A stretch of DNA of 64,000 nt from Ilumatobacteraceae bacterium (GTDB lineage: Bacteria; Actinomycetota; Acidimicrobiia; Acidimicrobiales; Ilumatobacteraceae). Numbering within the stretch: the first letter of the stretch is position 1; every line of letters begins with the position of its first letter. The stretch spans positions 51,040 to 115,039 of the forward strand of contig JALQUZ010000001.1 of assembly GCA_023263695.1 (NCBI GenBank), written 5' to 3'. The position numbers and the translations under genes are program-made. Below, in pieces: positions 26,329-37,139 of this stretch. The notes under the pieces are model-generated. The model did no database searches and was not told where the DNA came from. It saw only the letters and a program-made list of their open reading frames with translations.

Positions 26329-27342
26329 TTACTTCGAGGAACCGATGTGCTTGGTCAAATCAACAAGCCGGTTTGAATAGCCCCACTCGTTGTCGTACCA
26401 ACCAAGGACTTTTACAAGATTGCCCATAGTCATGGTGAGATCGCTATCGAATACACATGAATGCGGGTTCGTCACAATGTCGCTGGAAACAATGGGTGCA
26501 TCGGTGTATTCGAGCACACCCTTCAAAGGACCATCAGCGGCTTTCTTGAAGGCCGCATTGATCTCATCTTTTGATGGACTCGAATTCAGAACTGCAACGA
26601 AATCGGTGATTGAACCCGTTGGAACTGGGACACGCAATGAAGTTCCGTCTAATTTGCCCTTCATCGCTTCAAGCACGAGGCTTGTTGCACGAGCAGCACC
26701 AGTTCCTGTCGGAGTGATGTTGATGGCTGCACCACGCGCGCGGCGCAAGTCGCTATGTGGGCCGTCCACCAATTGCTGATCACCCGTGTAGGCGTGAATG
26801 GTGGTCATCAATCCTTTATCCACACCGAATGCATCATCAAGCACCTTCACCATTGGCACGAAGCAGTTGGTGGTGCAGCTCGCGTTCGACACCACCTTGT
26901 GCTTACTGCGATCAAAGTCTTGGTGATTAACGCCAAATACGAATGTCGCATCAGCTCCTGCCGAAGGCGCCGAAACGATCACGATTGGAGCACCAGCGTC
27001 CACATGCGCCGCTGCCTTGTCGCGATCAGTGAAGAAACCAGTTGATTCGATAACGACGTCCACTCCGAGGGCTGCCCAAGGGAGATCCTTTGGGTCACGA
27101 TGCTGGAGTACTTTCAGAACTTTGCCATCAATGCTGATGCCGTCGTCGACTGGCTTAATGACATTTGGCAAAATACCCAGTACCGAGTCGTACTTCAACA
27201 AGTGCGCCATCGTCTTGATGTTGCCCAGATCGTTAACCGCAACGATTTCAATCGGCGCATGTGCTGCTTGCACTGCACGAAAGAAGTTGCGTCCGATGCG
27301 TCCGAAACCATTGATACCTACGCGAATTGGAGTGTTTGCCAT
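26329..27342 (-). CDS. gapA: Type-I glyceraldehyde-3-phosphate dehydrogenase
   Basis: A 337-residue NAD-dependent dehydrogenase: the N-terminal Rossmann motif INGFGRIGRN, catalytic Cys156 in SNASCTTNC, and the C-terminal WYDNEWGYSNR. It oxidises glyceraldehyde 3-phosphate to 1,3-bisphosphoglycerate. ATG 27342 matches the family start; ATG 27354 and TTG 27360 are possible upstream. It lies 26 bp after rapZ, where yvcK and whiA would be expected in the usual actinobacterial order. Confidence 0.95.
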   Translation of the reverse strand: MANTPIRVGINGFGRIGRNFFRAVQAAHAPIEIVAVNDLGNIKTMAHLLKYDSVLGILPNVIKPVDDGISIDGKVLKVLQHRDPKDLPWAALGVDVVIESTGFFTDRDKAAAHVDAGAPIVIVSAPSAGADATFVFGVNHQDFDRSKHKVVSNASCTTNCFVPMVKVLDDAFGVDKGLMTTIHAYTGDQQLVDGPHSDLRRARGAAINITPTGTGAARATSLVLEAMKGKLDGTSLRVPVPTGSITDFVAVLNSSPSKDEINAAFKKAADGPLKGVLEYTDAPIVSSDIVTNPHSCVFDSDLTMTMGNLVKVLGWYDNEWGYSNRLVDLTKHIGSSK

Positions 27343-27368
27343 AGAGGCAGACATTAGCAACCGTGTGA

Positions 27369-28220
27369 CTATCGGGCGATATCTCGGTGAATTACCCGCG
27401 GGTGATGCCCAAATTGAACGAACTTTCGTCCAATCTCTTCAGCAATCGCAACCGACCGGTGTCGACCACCCGTGCAACCGATAGCCACGGTCAAGTAACT
27501 CTTGCCCTCAGCTCGATATGCAGGAAGCAGCATTCCAAACAGCGCGTCGATCTTCTCAACGAACTCGAGTGCCAGCGGTTGTTGGAGAACGAAATCTGCA
27601 ACCGGTTGATCCAACCCACTCAATGGCCGAAGCGATTCCTCCCAATGTGGATTCGGTAAAAAACGAACATCAAATACGAGGTCAACATCCAATGGTATTC
27701 CATGTTTGTAACCAAACGATTCAACCGTCAACTGCATGACATCTTTGCCGTCAACAGGAGCAAACAAATCATGAATCTGAGATTTCAATTGATGCACATT
27801 GAGCGATGAGGTATCGATCACTAAGTCTGCGGAACCCTTCACCAATTCGAGCATTGAACGTTCTTTTAGAATCGCTTCTTCAACGCTGGTAGTTGCACTA
27901 CTCAGTGGGTGTTTGCGACGTGTGGATCCGTAACGCTTCACCAATTCTGGGGTGGACGCATCTAGATACAAAATGCGAACTCGATGTCCGGCTTCTCGCA
28001 AATTCACGACAACGTCAATTGCATTAGTTTGATTTGAAGGTGTACCGAGCACGAGCGCGAGTTGCAAATCTTCTGCTCCGTTTTCTGCGAGTTCAACAAC
28101 CTTGTCAACAAGTGTGATTGGCATATTGTCAACGACAAACCAACCGAGGTCTTCAAGATCATCTGCAGCTTGGGACCGGCCAGCACCGGATAGACCAACG
28201 ATGAGCAGAATATCGGCCAC
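27369..28220 (-). CDS. rapZ: RapZ-family nucleotide-binding protein (YvcJ)
   Basis: A 283-residue P-loop protein. In E. coli RapZ steers RNase E to the sRNA GlmZ; in Gram-positives the role of YvcJ is less clear but includes nucleotide hydrolysis. The N-terminal Walker A is GLSGAGRS, with Arg where Lys is usual, a substitution I believe is common in actinobacteria. The C-terminal domain carries GCTGGRHRSV. The start is GTG 28220; TAGCAT ends 6 nt before it. Confidence 0.93.
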   Translation of the reverse strand: MADILLIVGLSGAGRSQAADDLEDLGWFVVDNMPITLVDKVVELAENGAEDLQLALVLGTPSNQTNAIDVVVNLREAGHRVRILYLDASTPELVKRYGSTRRKHPLSSATTSVEEAILKERSMLELVKGSADLVIDTSSLNVHQLKSQIHDLFAPVDGKDVMQLTVESFGYKHGIPLDVDLVFDVRFLPNPHWEESLRPLSGLDQPVADFVLQQPLALEFVEKIDALFGMLLPAYRAEGKSYLTVAIGCTGGRHRSVAIAEEIGRKFVQFGHHPRVIHRDIAR

Positions 28221-28226
28221 GTGAAA

Positions 28227-28232
28227 ATGCTA
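28227..28232 (-). promoter_or_regulatory. -10 element (TAGCAT) overlapping the uvrC stop codon
   Basis: TAGCAT ends 6 nt before the GTG of rapZ, consistent with a leaderless transcript. Its first three bases (28232-28230) are the TAG stop codon of uvrC. Confidence 0.5.
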
Positions 28233-30089
28233 CCCGTGTAGGTGTTTGAAGACTTCGCGAGCAACGGGTTCAGGCAGCCAACCAAGAGTTAACAAGTTGT
28301 CAAGTGATGCCTTTTTTACGGCAGCAACACTTCCGAAGTGGGAAATAAGTCTCTTCTTGCGCGCCTCACCCAGTCCAGCAACACCATCTAATACGCCCTT
28401 GGTCATCCGCTTCCCGCGTAATTCGCGATGAAATGAGTTAGCAAAACGGTGAGCTTCGTCGCGAATCACCTGCAACATGAACAATGCATCACTGCCGCGA
28501 GGCACATCTACCGCTTCTGCTCTATTCGGGATGAACACCTCTTCAAGACGTTTAGCCAATGACGCGACAGGGATCTCATGTTCTAATCCAAGTTCACTTA
28601 TCACTTCCATTGCCACTCCGAGTTGACCTTTTCCTCCGTCAACAAGAATCAATTGCGGCGGATAGGCAAACTTTCCAGGACGATCGCCTCGTTGATCTAC
28701 TGGCATATCACGTTCTGCGATATACGCGGACAGCCTTCGAGTGAGCACTTCCTTCATCGCAGCGTAATCATCGTTTCCAGGCACGTCCTTTATCTTGAAT
28801 TTGCGGTACTCACGTTTAACCGGAAGTCCGTCTTCAAGCACCACCATGCTCCCCACATAGTCAGTTCCCTGCAGATGCGCCATGTCGTAACACTCAATGC
28901 GCAATGGTGCCTCTGGCAAATTCAGTAAGTCCTGCAATTCGGTAAGGGCTCGACTACGACTGTTGTGATCAGATGCGCGTTTCATTCGATGTCGAGCAAA
29001 TTCATCTGTTGCGTTTTTAACGACAGTCGCCAACAATTCCCGTTTGTCCCCACGAGATGGAACACGAATTTCTACTTTGGTTCCACGTTCTTTCTCTAAC
29101 CATTCCTCCATCGCCAATTGGCTCTCTGGAGCTTGAGACACCAGAATTTCCTTTGGAACGCCAAGTGGTGGCGCATCCCCGTAAATGCTTTCGAGAATAC
29201 GATCCATCAATTGACCAGCGCTCACATCTTCAACTTTGTCAAGAATGAATCCGTTACGGCCCATTACTCGTCCACGACGTACATAAAACACTTGCACGGA
29301 TGCTTCAAACTCATCATCAGCGACACCGATGACATCAATGTTTTCAGATTGATCCCCAACCATTTGCTGTCGTTCAAGTGCCTTGTTGATATGCGTGAGC
29401 CGATCTCTCAACACTGCTGCTCGTTCAAAATCTTGAATCTTTGAAGCGTCCTTCATTTCTAATTCGATTCTGTTCACGATTTCGTCTGAATCGCCGTTCA
29501 AAAACCGCTGAAGGTCGTGAACATATTTTGAATATTGCTGCGCTTCAACATTGCCCACACATGGGCCGCTGCACTTTTCAATGTGGAACAGCAGACACGG
29601 TCGACCAAGACGATTGTGTTGCTTGAAGACACCGTTAGAACATGTGCGTACGGGGAACGTTCGCAGCACGAGTTCCAACGTGTCTCGAATGACCCAAGCA
29701 TTGACATACGGTCCGAAGTACTTCGTACCCTTTCGTCGTCTGCCACGCATCACGAGTGCTCGAGGCCATTCCTCATCAAGGGTGATTGCAAGGAATGGGT
29801 AACTCTTATCATCGCGTAGGCGAATGTTGAATCGGGGTCGGTGCTCTTTGATCAGGTTGTATTCAAGAATCAGGGCTTCAACTTCATTGCGAACCTCAAT
29901 CCATTCCACACTGGCAGCAATCGACATCATCTTGGCTGTGCGTGGATGGAGCGTGTGCGGATCTGCGAAATAGCTGCCAACGCGAGAACGAAGGTTTACT
30001 GCTTTACCGACATAGATAACGCCGCCTTGTTCGTCCTTGAATTGATACGAACCCGGAGTATCGGGGATGGGTATCGACGGCCGTTGCAC
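28230..30089 (-). CDS. uvrC: Excinuclease ABC subunit C
   Basis: A 619-residue nuclease that makes both incisions in nucleotide-excision repair. The N-terminal GIY-YIG domain begins PGSYQFKD with IYVGKA (about residues 13-30), a UVR motif lies near 205-240 (IQDFERAAVLRDRL), the RNase H-like C-terminal nuclease has IECYDMAHLQG and LILVDGGKGQL, and a helix-hairpin-helix end follows. The start is GTG 30089, 3 bp after the uvrA stop. Confidence 0.97.
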   Translation of the reverse strand: MQRPSIPIPDTPGSYQFKDEQGGVIYVGKAVNLRSRVGSYFADPHTLHPRTAKMMSIAASVEWIEVRNEVEALILEYNLIKEHRPRFNIRLRDDKSYPFLAITLDEEWPRALVMRGRRRKGTKYFGPYVNAWVIRDTLELVLRTFPVRTCSNGVFKQHNRLGRPCLLFHIEKCSGPCVGNVEAQQYSKYVHDLQRFLNGDSDEIVNRIELEMKDASKIQDFERAAVLRDRLTHINKALERQQMVGDQSENIDVIGVADDEFEASVQVFYVRRGRVMGRNGFILDKVEDVSAGQLMDRILESIYGDAPPLGVPKEILVSQAPESQLAMEEWLEKERGTKVEIRVPSRGDKRELLATVVKNATDEFARHRMKRASDHNSRSRALTELQDLLNLPEAPLRIECYDMAHLQGTDYVGSMVVLEDGLPVKREYRKFKIKDVPGNDDYAAMKEVLTRRLSAYIAERDMPVDQRGDRPGKFAYPPQLILVDGGKGQLGVAMEVISELGLEHEIPVASLAKRLEEVFIPNRAEAVDVPRGSDALFMLQVIRDEAHRFANSFHRELRGKRMTKGVLDGVAGLGEARKKRLISHFGSVAAVKKASLDNLLTLGWLPEPVAREVFKHLHG

Positions 30090-30092
30090 TGC

Positions 30093-32975
30093 CTACGACT
30101 TCTTTTTCAACAACGGTCCGAGGAATTTGCCGGTGTAACTACCCTTCACTCTTGCAACTTCTTCAGGGGTTCCCTCAGCAATAATTCGTCCTCCGCCGTC
30201 GCCGCCTTCTGGACCCATGTCGATAATCCAGTCCGCAGTCTTGATGACATCCAAGTTGTGCTCAATCACCAAAACCGTATTTCCAGTCTCTACGAGGCGA
30301 GCAAGAACGGTAAGCAAACGTCGAACATCTTCAAAGTGCAAACCAGTTGTCGGTTCATCTAAAAGGTAAATCGTTTTACCGGTACTTCGCTTTGCTAATT
30401 CAGCAGCGAGTTTCACTCGCTGTGCTTCGCCACCCGAAAGCGTTGGCGCTGATTGACCCAGGCGCACATATCCCAATCCAACGTCCAACAGAGTCTGCAT
30501 GTGTCTACAAATACGAGGTTGGTTAGAAAAGAAATCAACTGCTTCGGAAATTGGCATGTCGAGAATTTGGGAAATGTTTTTTCCCTTGAACAAGATGTCG
30601 AGGGTGTCGCGGTTATACCGCTCTCCTTTGCACACATCACATGGCACATACACGTCTGGCAAAAACACCATTTCGATCTTGATCGTGCCGTCGCCAGAAC
30701 ATGCTTCACACCTTCCACCTGGAACGTTGAAGCTGAACCGTCCAGGTTGATAACCGCGAACCTTTGCTTCTGGAGTTCCTGCAAAAAGTTTACGAATGTC
30801 GTCAAACACTCCGGTATATGTTGCGGGGTTTGAACGCGGAGTTCGACCAATTGGTGATTGATCCATATCGATAACTTTGTCTAGGTGTTGCACACCGTCA
30901 ACGGCCGTGTGCTTGCCTGGCGCATCTTTGGACTTATAGATCTTCTGCATTAGCGAAGGCAACAAAATGTCGCGTATTAAGGTGCTCTTTCCACTTCCTG
31001 AAACTCCGGTTACTGCGACAAATAATCCCAATGGAATCTTGGCGGTGAGGTTTTGCAAGTTGTGTTCCCGAGCACCACGAATGGTGAGCCAACCTTTTTG
31101 CGGCACTCGTCGTTCGGCAGGCACTGGAACAAACTTTTTTCCACTGAGGTATTGACCCGTGATCGACTTAGCCACCTTTTCGATACCGGCTACTTCCCCG
31201 CTGTACACCACTTCGCCACCATGCTCACCCGCACCAGGACCAATATCGACAATCCAGTCGGCAGCGCGAATGGTGTCTTCATCGTGCTCCACAACCATCA
31301 CCGTGTTTCCCAGATCGCGAAGACGAATGAGCGTTTCGATTAATCGATGATTATCGCGCTGGTGCAAACCAATGCTCGGTTCATCTAGAACGTACAGAGT
31401 TCCAACAAGTCCTGAACCAATTTGACTTGCCAGACGAATTCGCTGAGATTCGCCGCCAGCCAAAGTTGCAGCGGCGCGAGACAACGTGAGGTAATCAAGT
31501 CCGACAGAGAGTAGGAACCCAAGTCGCGCATTGATTTCCTTTGTTACGCGTTCGGCAATCATCTTGTCGCGATCGCCGAGTTTCAGAGTTTTAAGAAATT
31601 CAGCCGATTTACCAATAGACAAATCACATATTTCACTCAAGCTCTTACCATTGACCTTCACGGCGAGTGAAGCTGGCTTCAGACGCTGACCTTTACACGC
31701 CTTGCATGGCACCTCGCGCATATAACTCTCAAATTGCTCACGCGAATATTCACCTTCAGCACTTTCATGTCGCCGCTTGATCCACGGCACTACACCTTCA
31801 TAGGACGTGCTGTATTCGCGCGATCGACCGTATCGATTCTTGTACTTCACCATCAGTGCTTCGCCAGCTCCGTGCATGATGATGTTCTTGTTCTTGTCGG
31901 AAAGCTTTTCCCATTTCACATTCAATGGAATCGAGTGTTCTTCAGCAACAGCTTCGAGCATTCGCTGGAAGTACTGCGTATGGGCTGAACGCCATGGAGC
32001 TATAGCTCCTTGCAAAATGGACAGCTCCGGGTCGGGAACGACCAATTCCTCTTCAACTTCGTAACGCGTTCCCAATCCCAAGCAGGTTTCACAAGCACCA
32101 AAGGGGGAATTAAAGGAAAAGTTTCGGGGTGCAAGCTCGTCAAAACTTGCACTGCACTTGGGGCACGCCATGTGCTGACTAAACGTGATGACTTCGCCTT
32201 GTTCATCAGACTTTCCACTCATAATTTCGATTCCTGCCACACCATCAGCAAGTTTTAGAGCAGTTTCGAGGCTGTCTGTCAATCGTCGATTGATGCCAGC
32301 TTTCTGAACAAGGCGGTCGACGACTATGTCAATGCTGTGGTTTTCGTAGCGCGCAAGTTTGTCGCCCTTCTTTAAAAACTCAGAGATATCGACAACTTGC
32401 TCATCGATTCGAGCGCGGGTGTAGCCCTGCGCAAGGAGTTCACCCAGCAAGTTCTCGTATTCGCCCTTTCGTCCACGAACAACTGGAGCCAACACCTGGA
32501 ACCGGGTTCCAGTCGGCAACTCCAAAATTCTGTCGACAATTTGCTGAGGCGTCTGGCGCTGCAGCGCAATGCCATCCTTCGGGCAATGTTGAATACCGAT
32601 TCGAGCCCACAACAGTCGCAAGTAGTCATAGATCTCGGTGATTGTTCCAACGGTTGATCGTGGATTCTTCGACGCAGTCTTTTGGTCGATGGAAATAGCC
32701 GGCGACAAACCTTCGATCACATCAACGTCGGGTTTATCCATTTGGCCAAGAAATTGACGCGCATATGCACTGAGCGACTCGACATATCTGCGTTGCCCCT
32801 CTGCGTAGATGGTGTCGAATGCCAGGCTGCTTTTTCCGCTTCCCGAAAGTCCTGTAAGCGCAATGAGTTTGTCGCGCGGAACTTCAACGTTGATGTTCTT
32901 GAGGTTGTGTTCGCGAGCGCCACGTACTGAGATAACACCAGCTGAATACGCAGGCTTCTTTTTCGCTGGAGGCAT
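30093..32975 (-). CDS. uvrA: Excinuclease ABC subunit A
   Basis: A 960-residue damage-recognition ATPase with two ABC modules: Walker [10 protein letters not shown] near residue 43 and GVSGSGKST near 660, and two signature stretches ([20 protein letters not shown]). Zinc modules are CPKC...CETC and CEAC...CDVC. It loads UvrB at damaged bases. A TAGTCT hexamer 7 nt before the ATG suggests its own leaderless promoter behind uvrB. No LexA-like operator was identified by eye. Confidence 0.97.
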   Translation of the reverse strand: MPPAKKKPAYSAGVISVRGAREHNLKNINVEVPRDKLIALTGLSGSGKSSLAFDTIYAEGQRRYVESLSAYARQFLGQMDKPDVDVIEGLSPAISIDQKTASKNPRSTVGTITEIYDYLRLLWARIGIQHCPKDGIALQRQTPQQIVDRILELPTGTRFQVLAPVVRGRKGEYENLLGELLAQGYTRARIDEQVVDISEFLKKGDKLARYENHSIDIVVDRLVQKAGINRRLTDSLETALKLADGVAGIEIMSGKSDEQGEVITFSQHMACPKCSASFDELAPRNFSFNSPFGACETCLGLGTRYEVEEELVVPDPELSILQGAIAPWRSAHTQYFQRMLEAVAEEHSIPLNVKWEKLSDKNKNIIMHGAGEALMVKYKNRYGRSREYSTSYEGVVPWIKRRHESAEGEYSREQFESYMREVPCKACKGQRLKPASLAVKVNGKSLSEICDLSIGKSAEFLKTLKLGDRDKMIAERVTKEINARLGFLLSVGLDYLTLSRAAATLAGGESQRIRLASQIGSGLVGTLYVLDEPSIGLHQRDNHRLIETLIRLRDLGNTVMVVEHDEDTIRAADWIVDIGPGAGEHGGEVVYSGEVAGIEKVAKSITGQYLSGKKFVPVPAERRVPQKGWLTIRGAREHNLQNLTAKIPLGLFVAVTGVSGSGKSTLIRDILLPSLMQKIYKSKDAPGKHTAVDGVQHLDKVIDMDQSPIGRTPRSNPATYTGVFDDIRKLFAGTPEAKVRGYQPGRFSFNVPGGRCEACSGDGTIKIEMVFLPDVYVPCDVCKGERYNRDTLDILFKGKNISQILDMPISEAVDFFSNQPRICRHMQTLLDVGLGYVRLGQSAPTLSGGEAQRVKLAAELAKRSTGKTIYLLDEPTTGLHFEDVRRLLTVLARLVETGNTVLVIEHNLDVIKTADWIIDMGPEGGDGGGRIIAEGTPEEVARVKGSYTGKFLGPLLKKKS

Positions 32976-32982
32976 GGCAAGC

Positions 32983-32988
32983 AGACTA
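32983..32988 (-). promoter_or_regulatory. -10 element (TAGTCT), leaderless uvrA
   Basis: TAGTCT fits TANNNT and ends 7 nt before the uvrA ATG, in the 21-bp gap after uvrB. No SD is present. Confidence 0.45.
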
Positions 32989-32996
32989 CTTACTGA

Positions 32997-35027
32997 CTAC
33001 TTCGCGTCGCGTAGTTCACGTCGCAAATCCTTGATTTCGTCGCGCAAACGCGCCGCATATTCGAATTTCAATTCTGAAGCTGCCAAATTCATTTCTTCCT
33101 CAAGAGTCTGGATCAGTCGTCCAAGTTCCTGCTGCGGCAGTGAGCGCAATTCGTTCACTACCTTCTCGCGATCGCGGTCACGTCGTCCACTCTTGGCTGT
33201 CGACAACGAACCTTCAGACGGTCGTAGCACCGCCAAAATATCTCCAACAGCTTTACGAATCGTTTGAGGATTGATGCCATGTTCTTTGTTATATGCGATT
33301 TGCCTTTCGCGACGGCGCTGTGTTTCCCCAATGGCTCGATCCATTGATGGCGTGCGCTTATCGGCATACATCACTACCTGACCGTTTACGTTTCTAGCGG
33401 CACGTCCGATCATCTGAATGAGTGAAGTCTCGCTGCGCAAAAACCCTTCTTTATCGGCATCCAAAATTGCCACCAGTGACACTTCAGGAAGGTCAAGCCC
33501 TTCACGAAGCAAGTTGATTCCCACAAGTACGTCGAATTCGCCGAGTCGCAGCGCACGAAGAATTTCTATTCTTTGAATCGTGTCAATGTTTGAATGCAAA
33601 TAGCGAACCTTCAATCCCTGTTCAAGCAAATATTCACTTAAGTCCTCGGCCATCTTCTTGGTCAGTGTGGTAATCAGGACTCGATCTCCAACTTCCACCT
33701 TGCCGTTAACCATCTCAATGATGTCGTCAATTTGACCCTTTGTAGGCCTCACAATTACTTCAGGATCGACCAATCCCGTAGGCCTTACGATTTGCTCTAC
33801 AACCTGTTGACTCGTTGTTATCTCAAACTTCGCAGGCGTTGCCGAAAGAAAGATGCATTGATTGATCCGTTGCATAGCTTCTTCGAATTGCAACGGACGA
33901 TTATCGGCGGCAGAAGGCAAACGGAAACCGTGTTCGATGAGCGTGGCCTTGCGACTTCGATCTCCAGCAAACTGACCGTGCAACTGCGGAATAGTAACGT
34001 GGCTTTCATCGACAACCAGCAAATAATCGTCGGGAAAATAGTCGAGCAAGGTGAATGGCGGTTCGCCAGGAGAACGACCGTCAATGTGCATGGAATAGTT
34101 CTCGATGCCGTTACAGAAACCGACTTCAGCGATCATTTCTAAGTCGTATTGTGTGCGCATTCTTAAACGCTGAGCCTCGAGCAATTTTCCTTCTGTTTCG
34201 AACTGCTTAAGACGAACCTGCAATTCGTGTTCTATCCCAACTACGGCCTTGCGCATGCGCTCATCTCCAGCAACATAGTGAGTGGCCGGAAAGATCAACA
34301 CCTTACTCATATCATTCACTGTTTCACCGGTCAGAGCGTCAACAATGGTGATTCTTTCAACCGTGTCGCCAAACATCTCGATACGAGTGACTGTTTCGTC
34401 ATATGCCGGTTGCACCTCGATGGTGTCTCCACGAACGCGGAAGTTGCCACGTCCGAGCGTCATGTCATTGCGATCGTATTGCAGGTCTACTAGTCGACGC
34501 AGCAAACTTCTTTGGTCGTAATCAACACCCACATGTAGCTCCAACAGATTGCCGCGGTATTCCTCCGGGTTTCCCATTCCATAAATACAACTCACCGATG
34601 CAACAACAATGGTGTCGCGTCGTGTGAGCAACGCTGCAGTAGCCGAATGTCGCAGACGATCAATCTCGTCGTTGACCGATGAATCTTTTTCGATAAATGT
34701 GTCGCTAGAAGCGATGTACGCCTCAGGTTGGTAATAGTCGTAATAGCTGACGAAATATTCGACGCGGTTCTTTGGGAAGAAATCTTTCATTTCTTGTGCG
34801 AGCTGCGCGGCAAGACTCTTGTTCGGAGCAAGGATCAGCGTCGGCCTCTGCACCTGTTCAATAGTCCACGCAACCGTTGCAGACTTACCAGATCCGGTAA
34901 TGCCAAGCAGGGTTTGAAACCTGTCTCCACGCTCGATACCTGCCGACAACTGAGCGATTGCTTTGGGTTGGTCACCTGCCGGTTGATAATCCGAAACAAC
35001 CTGAAAGCGCTGATTGTCAACGGTCAC
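32997..35027 (-). CDS. uvrB: Excinuclease ABC subunit B
   Basis: A 676-residue helicase-like repair protein: Walker A GITGSGKS near residue 37, the damage-probing beta-hairpin [19 protein letters not shown], the C-terminal helicase motif [10 protein letters not shown], and a terminal UVR coiled coil that binds UvrC. GTG 35027 shares one base with the coaE stop (TAGTG), giving a product that starts in the family position; the longer frame to 35096 would overlap coaE by 70 bp. Confidence 0.96.
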   Translation of the reverse strand: MTVDNQRFQVVSDYQPAGDQPKAIAQLSAGIERGDRFQTLLGITGSGKSATVAWTIEQVQRPTLILAPNKSLAAQLAQEMKDFFPKNRVEYFVSYYDYYQPEAYIASSDTFIEKDSSVNDEIDRLRHSATAALLTRRDTIVVASVSCIYGMGNPEEYRGNLLELHVGVDYDQRSLLRRLVDLQYDRNDMTLGRGNFRVRGDTIEVQPAYDETVTRIEMFGDTVERITIVDALTGETVNDMSKVLIFPATHYVAGDERMRKAVVGIEHELQVRLKQFETEGKLLEAQRLRMRTQYDLEMIAEVGFCNGIENYSMHIDGRSPGEPPFTLLDYFPDDYLLVVDESHVTIPQLHGQFAGDRSRKATLIEHGFRLPSAADNRPLQFEEAMQRINQCIFLSATPAKFEITTSQQVVEQIVRPTGLVDPEVIVRPTKGQIDDIIEMVNGKVEVGDRVLITTLTKKMAEDLSEYLLEQGLKVRYLHSNIDTIQRIEILRALRLGEFDVLVGINLLREGLDLPEVSLVAILDADKEGFLRSETSLIQMIGRAARNVNGQVVMYADKRTPSMDRAIGETQRRRERQIAYNKEHGINPQTIRKAVGDILAVLRPSEGSLSTAKSGRRDRDREKVVNELRSLPQQELGRLIQTLEEEMNLAASELKFEYAARLRDEIKDLRRELRDAK

Positions 35028-35659
35028 TATTTGCTCTTTTGAGCAAGCGAGCCAGCGCCTGCTTGCGCATTCGGCAAGGTTGCAAACCAATCCCACACAT
35101 CGTCTACTTGTTGGCTCAGTGCTTCAGGACTTCCGCTGTTGTCAATAACGCGATCAGCAACCTTCAATCGGTCTTCGCGGCTTGCCTGACTTGCCATTCG
35201 CCGTCGAGCATCGTCTTCATTCATGTTCCGAAATTGAACAAGTCGTGAGATTGCCACTTCTGGATCTACATCGACAACAACCAGTCCCGACATTCCATCA
35301 CGAGGGTTTTCAACGAGTAGTGGCATGTCTAACACCACAACATTTTCTGTGGCCATGTTCGCTTCAATTTGACGAAGAATTTCTTCTCCAATCGCGGGAT
35401 GCATGATCGCATTCAGCCGCTTCAGCATGTCAGCATCACCAAACACCAATTTCGCAACCTTGGCTCGATCGAGTTCACCGGATTCCAGCAAGATGTCACC
35501 AAATTCGTCAACCATCTTTTGCAAAGTGGCAGACCCTTTTTGTTGCAGCTGCTTTGCAATTCCATCGCCGTCAATGATCACAGCACCCTTGCGCGCGAAC
35601 AGCGCAGACACTGAAGACTTACCCGATCCAATTGCGCCTGTTAGCCCAATCAATTTCAT
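35027..35659 (-). CDS. coaE: Dephospho-CoA kinase
   Basis: A 210-residue P-loop kinase for the last step of coenzyme A synthesis. Walker A is GAIGSGKSS (about residues 7-15), followed by [11 protein letters not shown], the MHPAI region and VLDMPLL. ATG 35659 has GGAG 4-5 nt upstream and matches the family N-terminus, whereas the frame open to 35707 runs into the region just after rpsA. It is coupled to uvrB. Confidence 0.94.
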   Translation of the reverse strand: MKLIGLTGAIGSGKSSVSALFARKGAVIIDGDGIAKQLQQKGSATLQKMVDEFGDILLESGELDRAKVAKLVFGDADMLKRLNAIMHPAIGEEILRQIEANMATENVVVLDMPLLVENPRDGMSGLVVVDVDPEVAISRLVQFRNMNEDDARRRMASQASREDRLKVADRVIDNSGSPEALSQQVDDVWDWFATLPNAQAGAGSLAQKSK

Positions 35660-35717
35660 ATGTCTCCAATAAACCTCTGAGTTGCGCTCGCCCCCTGACG
35701 AGCGCAACTACAGAAAA

Positions 35718-37046
35718 CTATGCGCTTGGAGCTTCTGGAGTCGCGGCAGAAACTTCTGCTGCAGTACTAGCTGGAGCCTCAGTTGTTGCAGCGGTGTCGA
35801 AATACTCTGACCACGCTGCCTCACGAGCGCTGTCATCGCCACCAACCCAGTTGCCCTGATCGTCAACTTGGAACTGACCACGATATTCCTCGGCGAGTTC
35901 TCCACCTTCAGCAGCCTGCTTAATGGACAAGCTGATGCGACGACGTGCGAGATCGAGATCGATGATCTTGACCCACAACTCTTCGCCCGGTGTAACAACT
36001 TGCTCTGGCGCTTCAACATGATGAGCAGACATTTCGGAAATGTGCACGAGACCTTCAATTCCGTCTCCCACCTGTACGAATCCACCAAAAGGAACCAACT
36101 TGGTAACACGGCCGTAGACCAATTGACCAACCTGGTGCCCATTAGCAAATTCTTGCCAAGGATCTTGCTGAGTTGCCTTCAACGAGAGGCTGATGCGCTC
36201 GCGGTCCATGTCAACTTCAAGAACTTTTACCGTCACTTCGTCGCCAATGTTGACCACTGCTGTTGGGTTGTCAACATGCTTCCACGACAACTCGGAAACG
36301 TGGATGAGTCCATCCATGCCGCCCAAGTCGACGAATGCACCGAATGCAACAACACTCGAAATGCGACCTGTACGCACTTCGCCAACCTTGAGATGGGTTA
36401 AGAATTCGTCACGAGCTCCACGCTGATTTTGCTCGAGCAAGGTACGACGTGAAAGCACAACGTTGTTGCGATTGCGGTCGAGTTCAAGAATCTTTGCCGT
36501 GATTCGCTGACCGATGTACGGAGCCAAGTCACGTACGCGACGCAATTCAACAAGTGATGCAGGAAGGAATCCGCGTAGACCGATGTCCACGATGAGTCCA
36601 CCCTTAACAACTTCGATGACCAAACCTTCAACGGTTCCATCGGCTGCCTTAACTTTTTCGATGTCGCCCCAAGCGCGCTCGTATTGCGCACGCTTCTTCG
36701 AAAGCAACAAACGGCCTTCCTTATCTTCAAGTGTAAGGACGAGTGTTTCGATCTTCTCGCCCAACTTCACAATCTCGTTTGGATCAATGTCGTTACGAAT
36801 TGACAATTCGCGGGCAAGGATGACGCCTTCGGTTTTGTAACCGATTTCGACAAGTACTTCGTCACGGGTGATGCGTACAACAGTTCCGGTAACAAGTTGT
36901 CCGTCTTTGAGTTCAACAAGAGTTCCGCTAATCGCGTCAGCAAATGACTGCGAAAGGTCACGCTCAGTAATTTGGCGTGGTGTGTAATTTCCTTCTGAGT
37001 CGAAGGTTCCCATTGGTGGGGATTGCATGGTTTGTAGATCGGACAT
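35718..37046 (-). CDS. rpsA: 30S ribosomal protein S1
   Basis: A 442-residue protein with four S1 RNA-binding repeats at about residues 48-116, 136-204, 221-292 and 308-378, the last two best conserved (FGAFVDLGGMDGLIHVSEL, FGGFVQVGDGIEGLVHISEM). An acidic, Ala/Thr-rich tail ends the protein. S1 helps recruit and unfold mRNA on the small subunit. The two hairpins upstream of its weak ribosome-binding region could take part in autoregulation, but that is inference. Confidence 0.95.
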   Translation of the reverse strand: MSDLQTMQSPPMGTFDSEGNYTPRQITERDLSQSFADAISGTLVELKDGQLVTGTVVRITRDEVLVEIGYKTEGVILARELSIRNDIDPNEIVKLGEKIETLVLTLEDKEGRLLLSKKRAQYERAWGDIEKVKAADGTVEGLVIEVVKGGLIVDIGLRGFLPASLVELRRVRDLAPYIGQRITAKILELDRNRNNVVLSRRTLLEQNQRGARDEFLTHLKVGEVRTGRISSVVAFGAFVDLGGMDGLIHVSELSWKHVDNPTAVVNIGDEVTVKVLEVDMDRERISLSLKATQQDPWQEFANGHQVGQLVYGRVTKLVPFGGFVQVGDGIEGLVHISEMSAHHVEAPEQVVTPGEELWVKIIDLDLARRRISLSIKQAAEGGELAEEYRGQFQVDDQGNWVGGDDSAREAAWSEYFDTAATTEAPASTAAEVSAATPEAPSA

Positions 37047-37080
37047 TGGTACGTACTTTCGGTGGATAGGAGAGATGGTC

Positions 37081-37110
37081 CCTCTTGCGAGAGGCCCTAC
37101 CGGCGGTAGG
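37081..37110 (-). promoter_or_regulatory. Tandem stem-loops in the rpsA leader region
   Basis: Two adjacent perfect hairpins lie between the methyltransferase stop and rpsA: CCTCT/AGAGG around TGCG (37081-37094) and CCTACC/GGTAGG around GGC (37096-37110). Neither is followed by a U-tract. They could be a leaky terminator or a structured leader for S1 autoregulation. Confidence 0.4.
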
Positions 37111-37139
37111 ACTGGGGAATCACGCTACCAGCGACTGCC

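Noticed and set aside
35868-36401. 177-codon plus-strand ORF
   Set aside because: It is fully antisense to the conserved S1 repeats of rpsA and has no recognisable motif.
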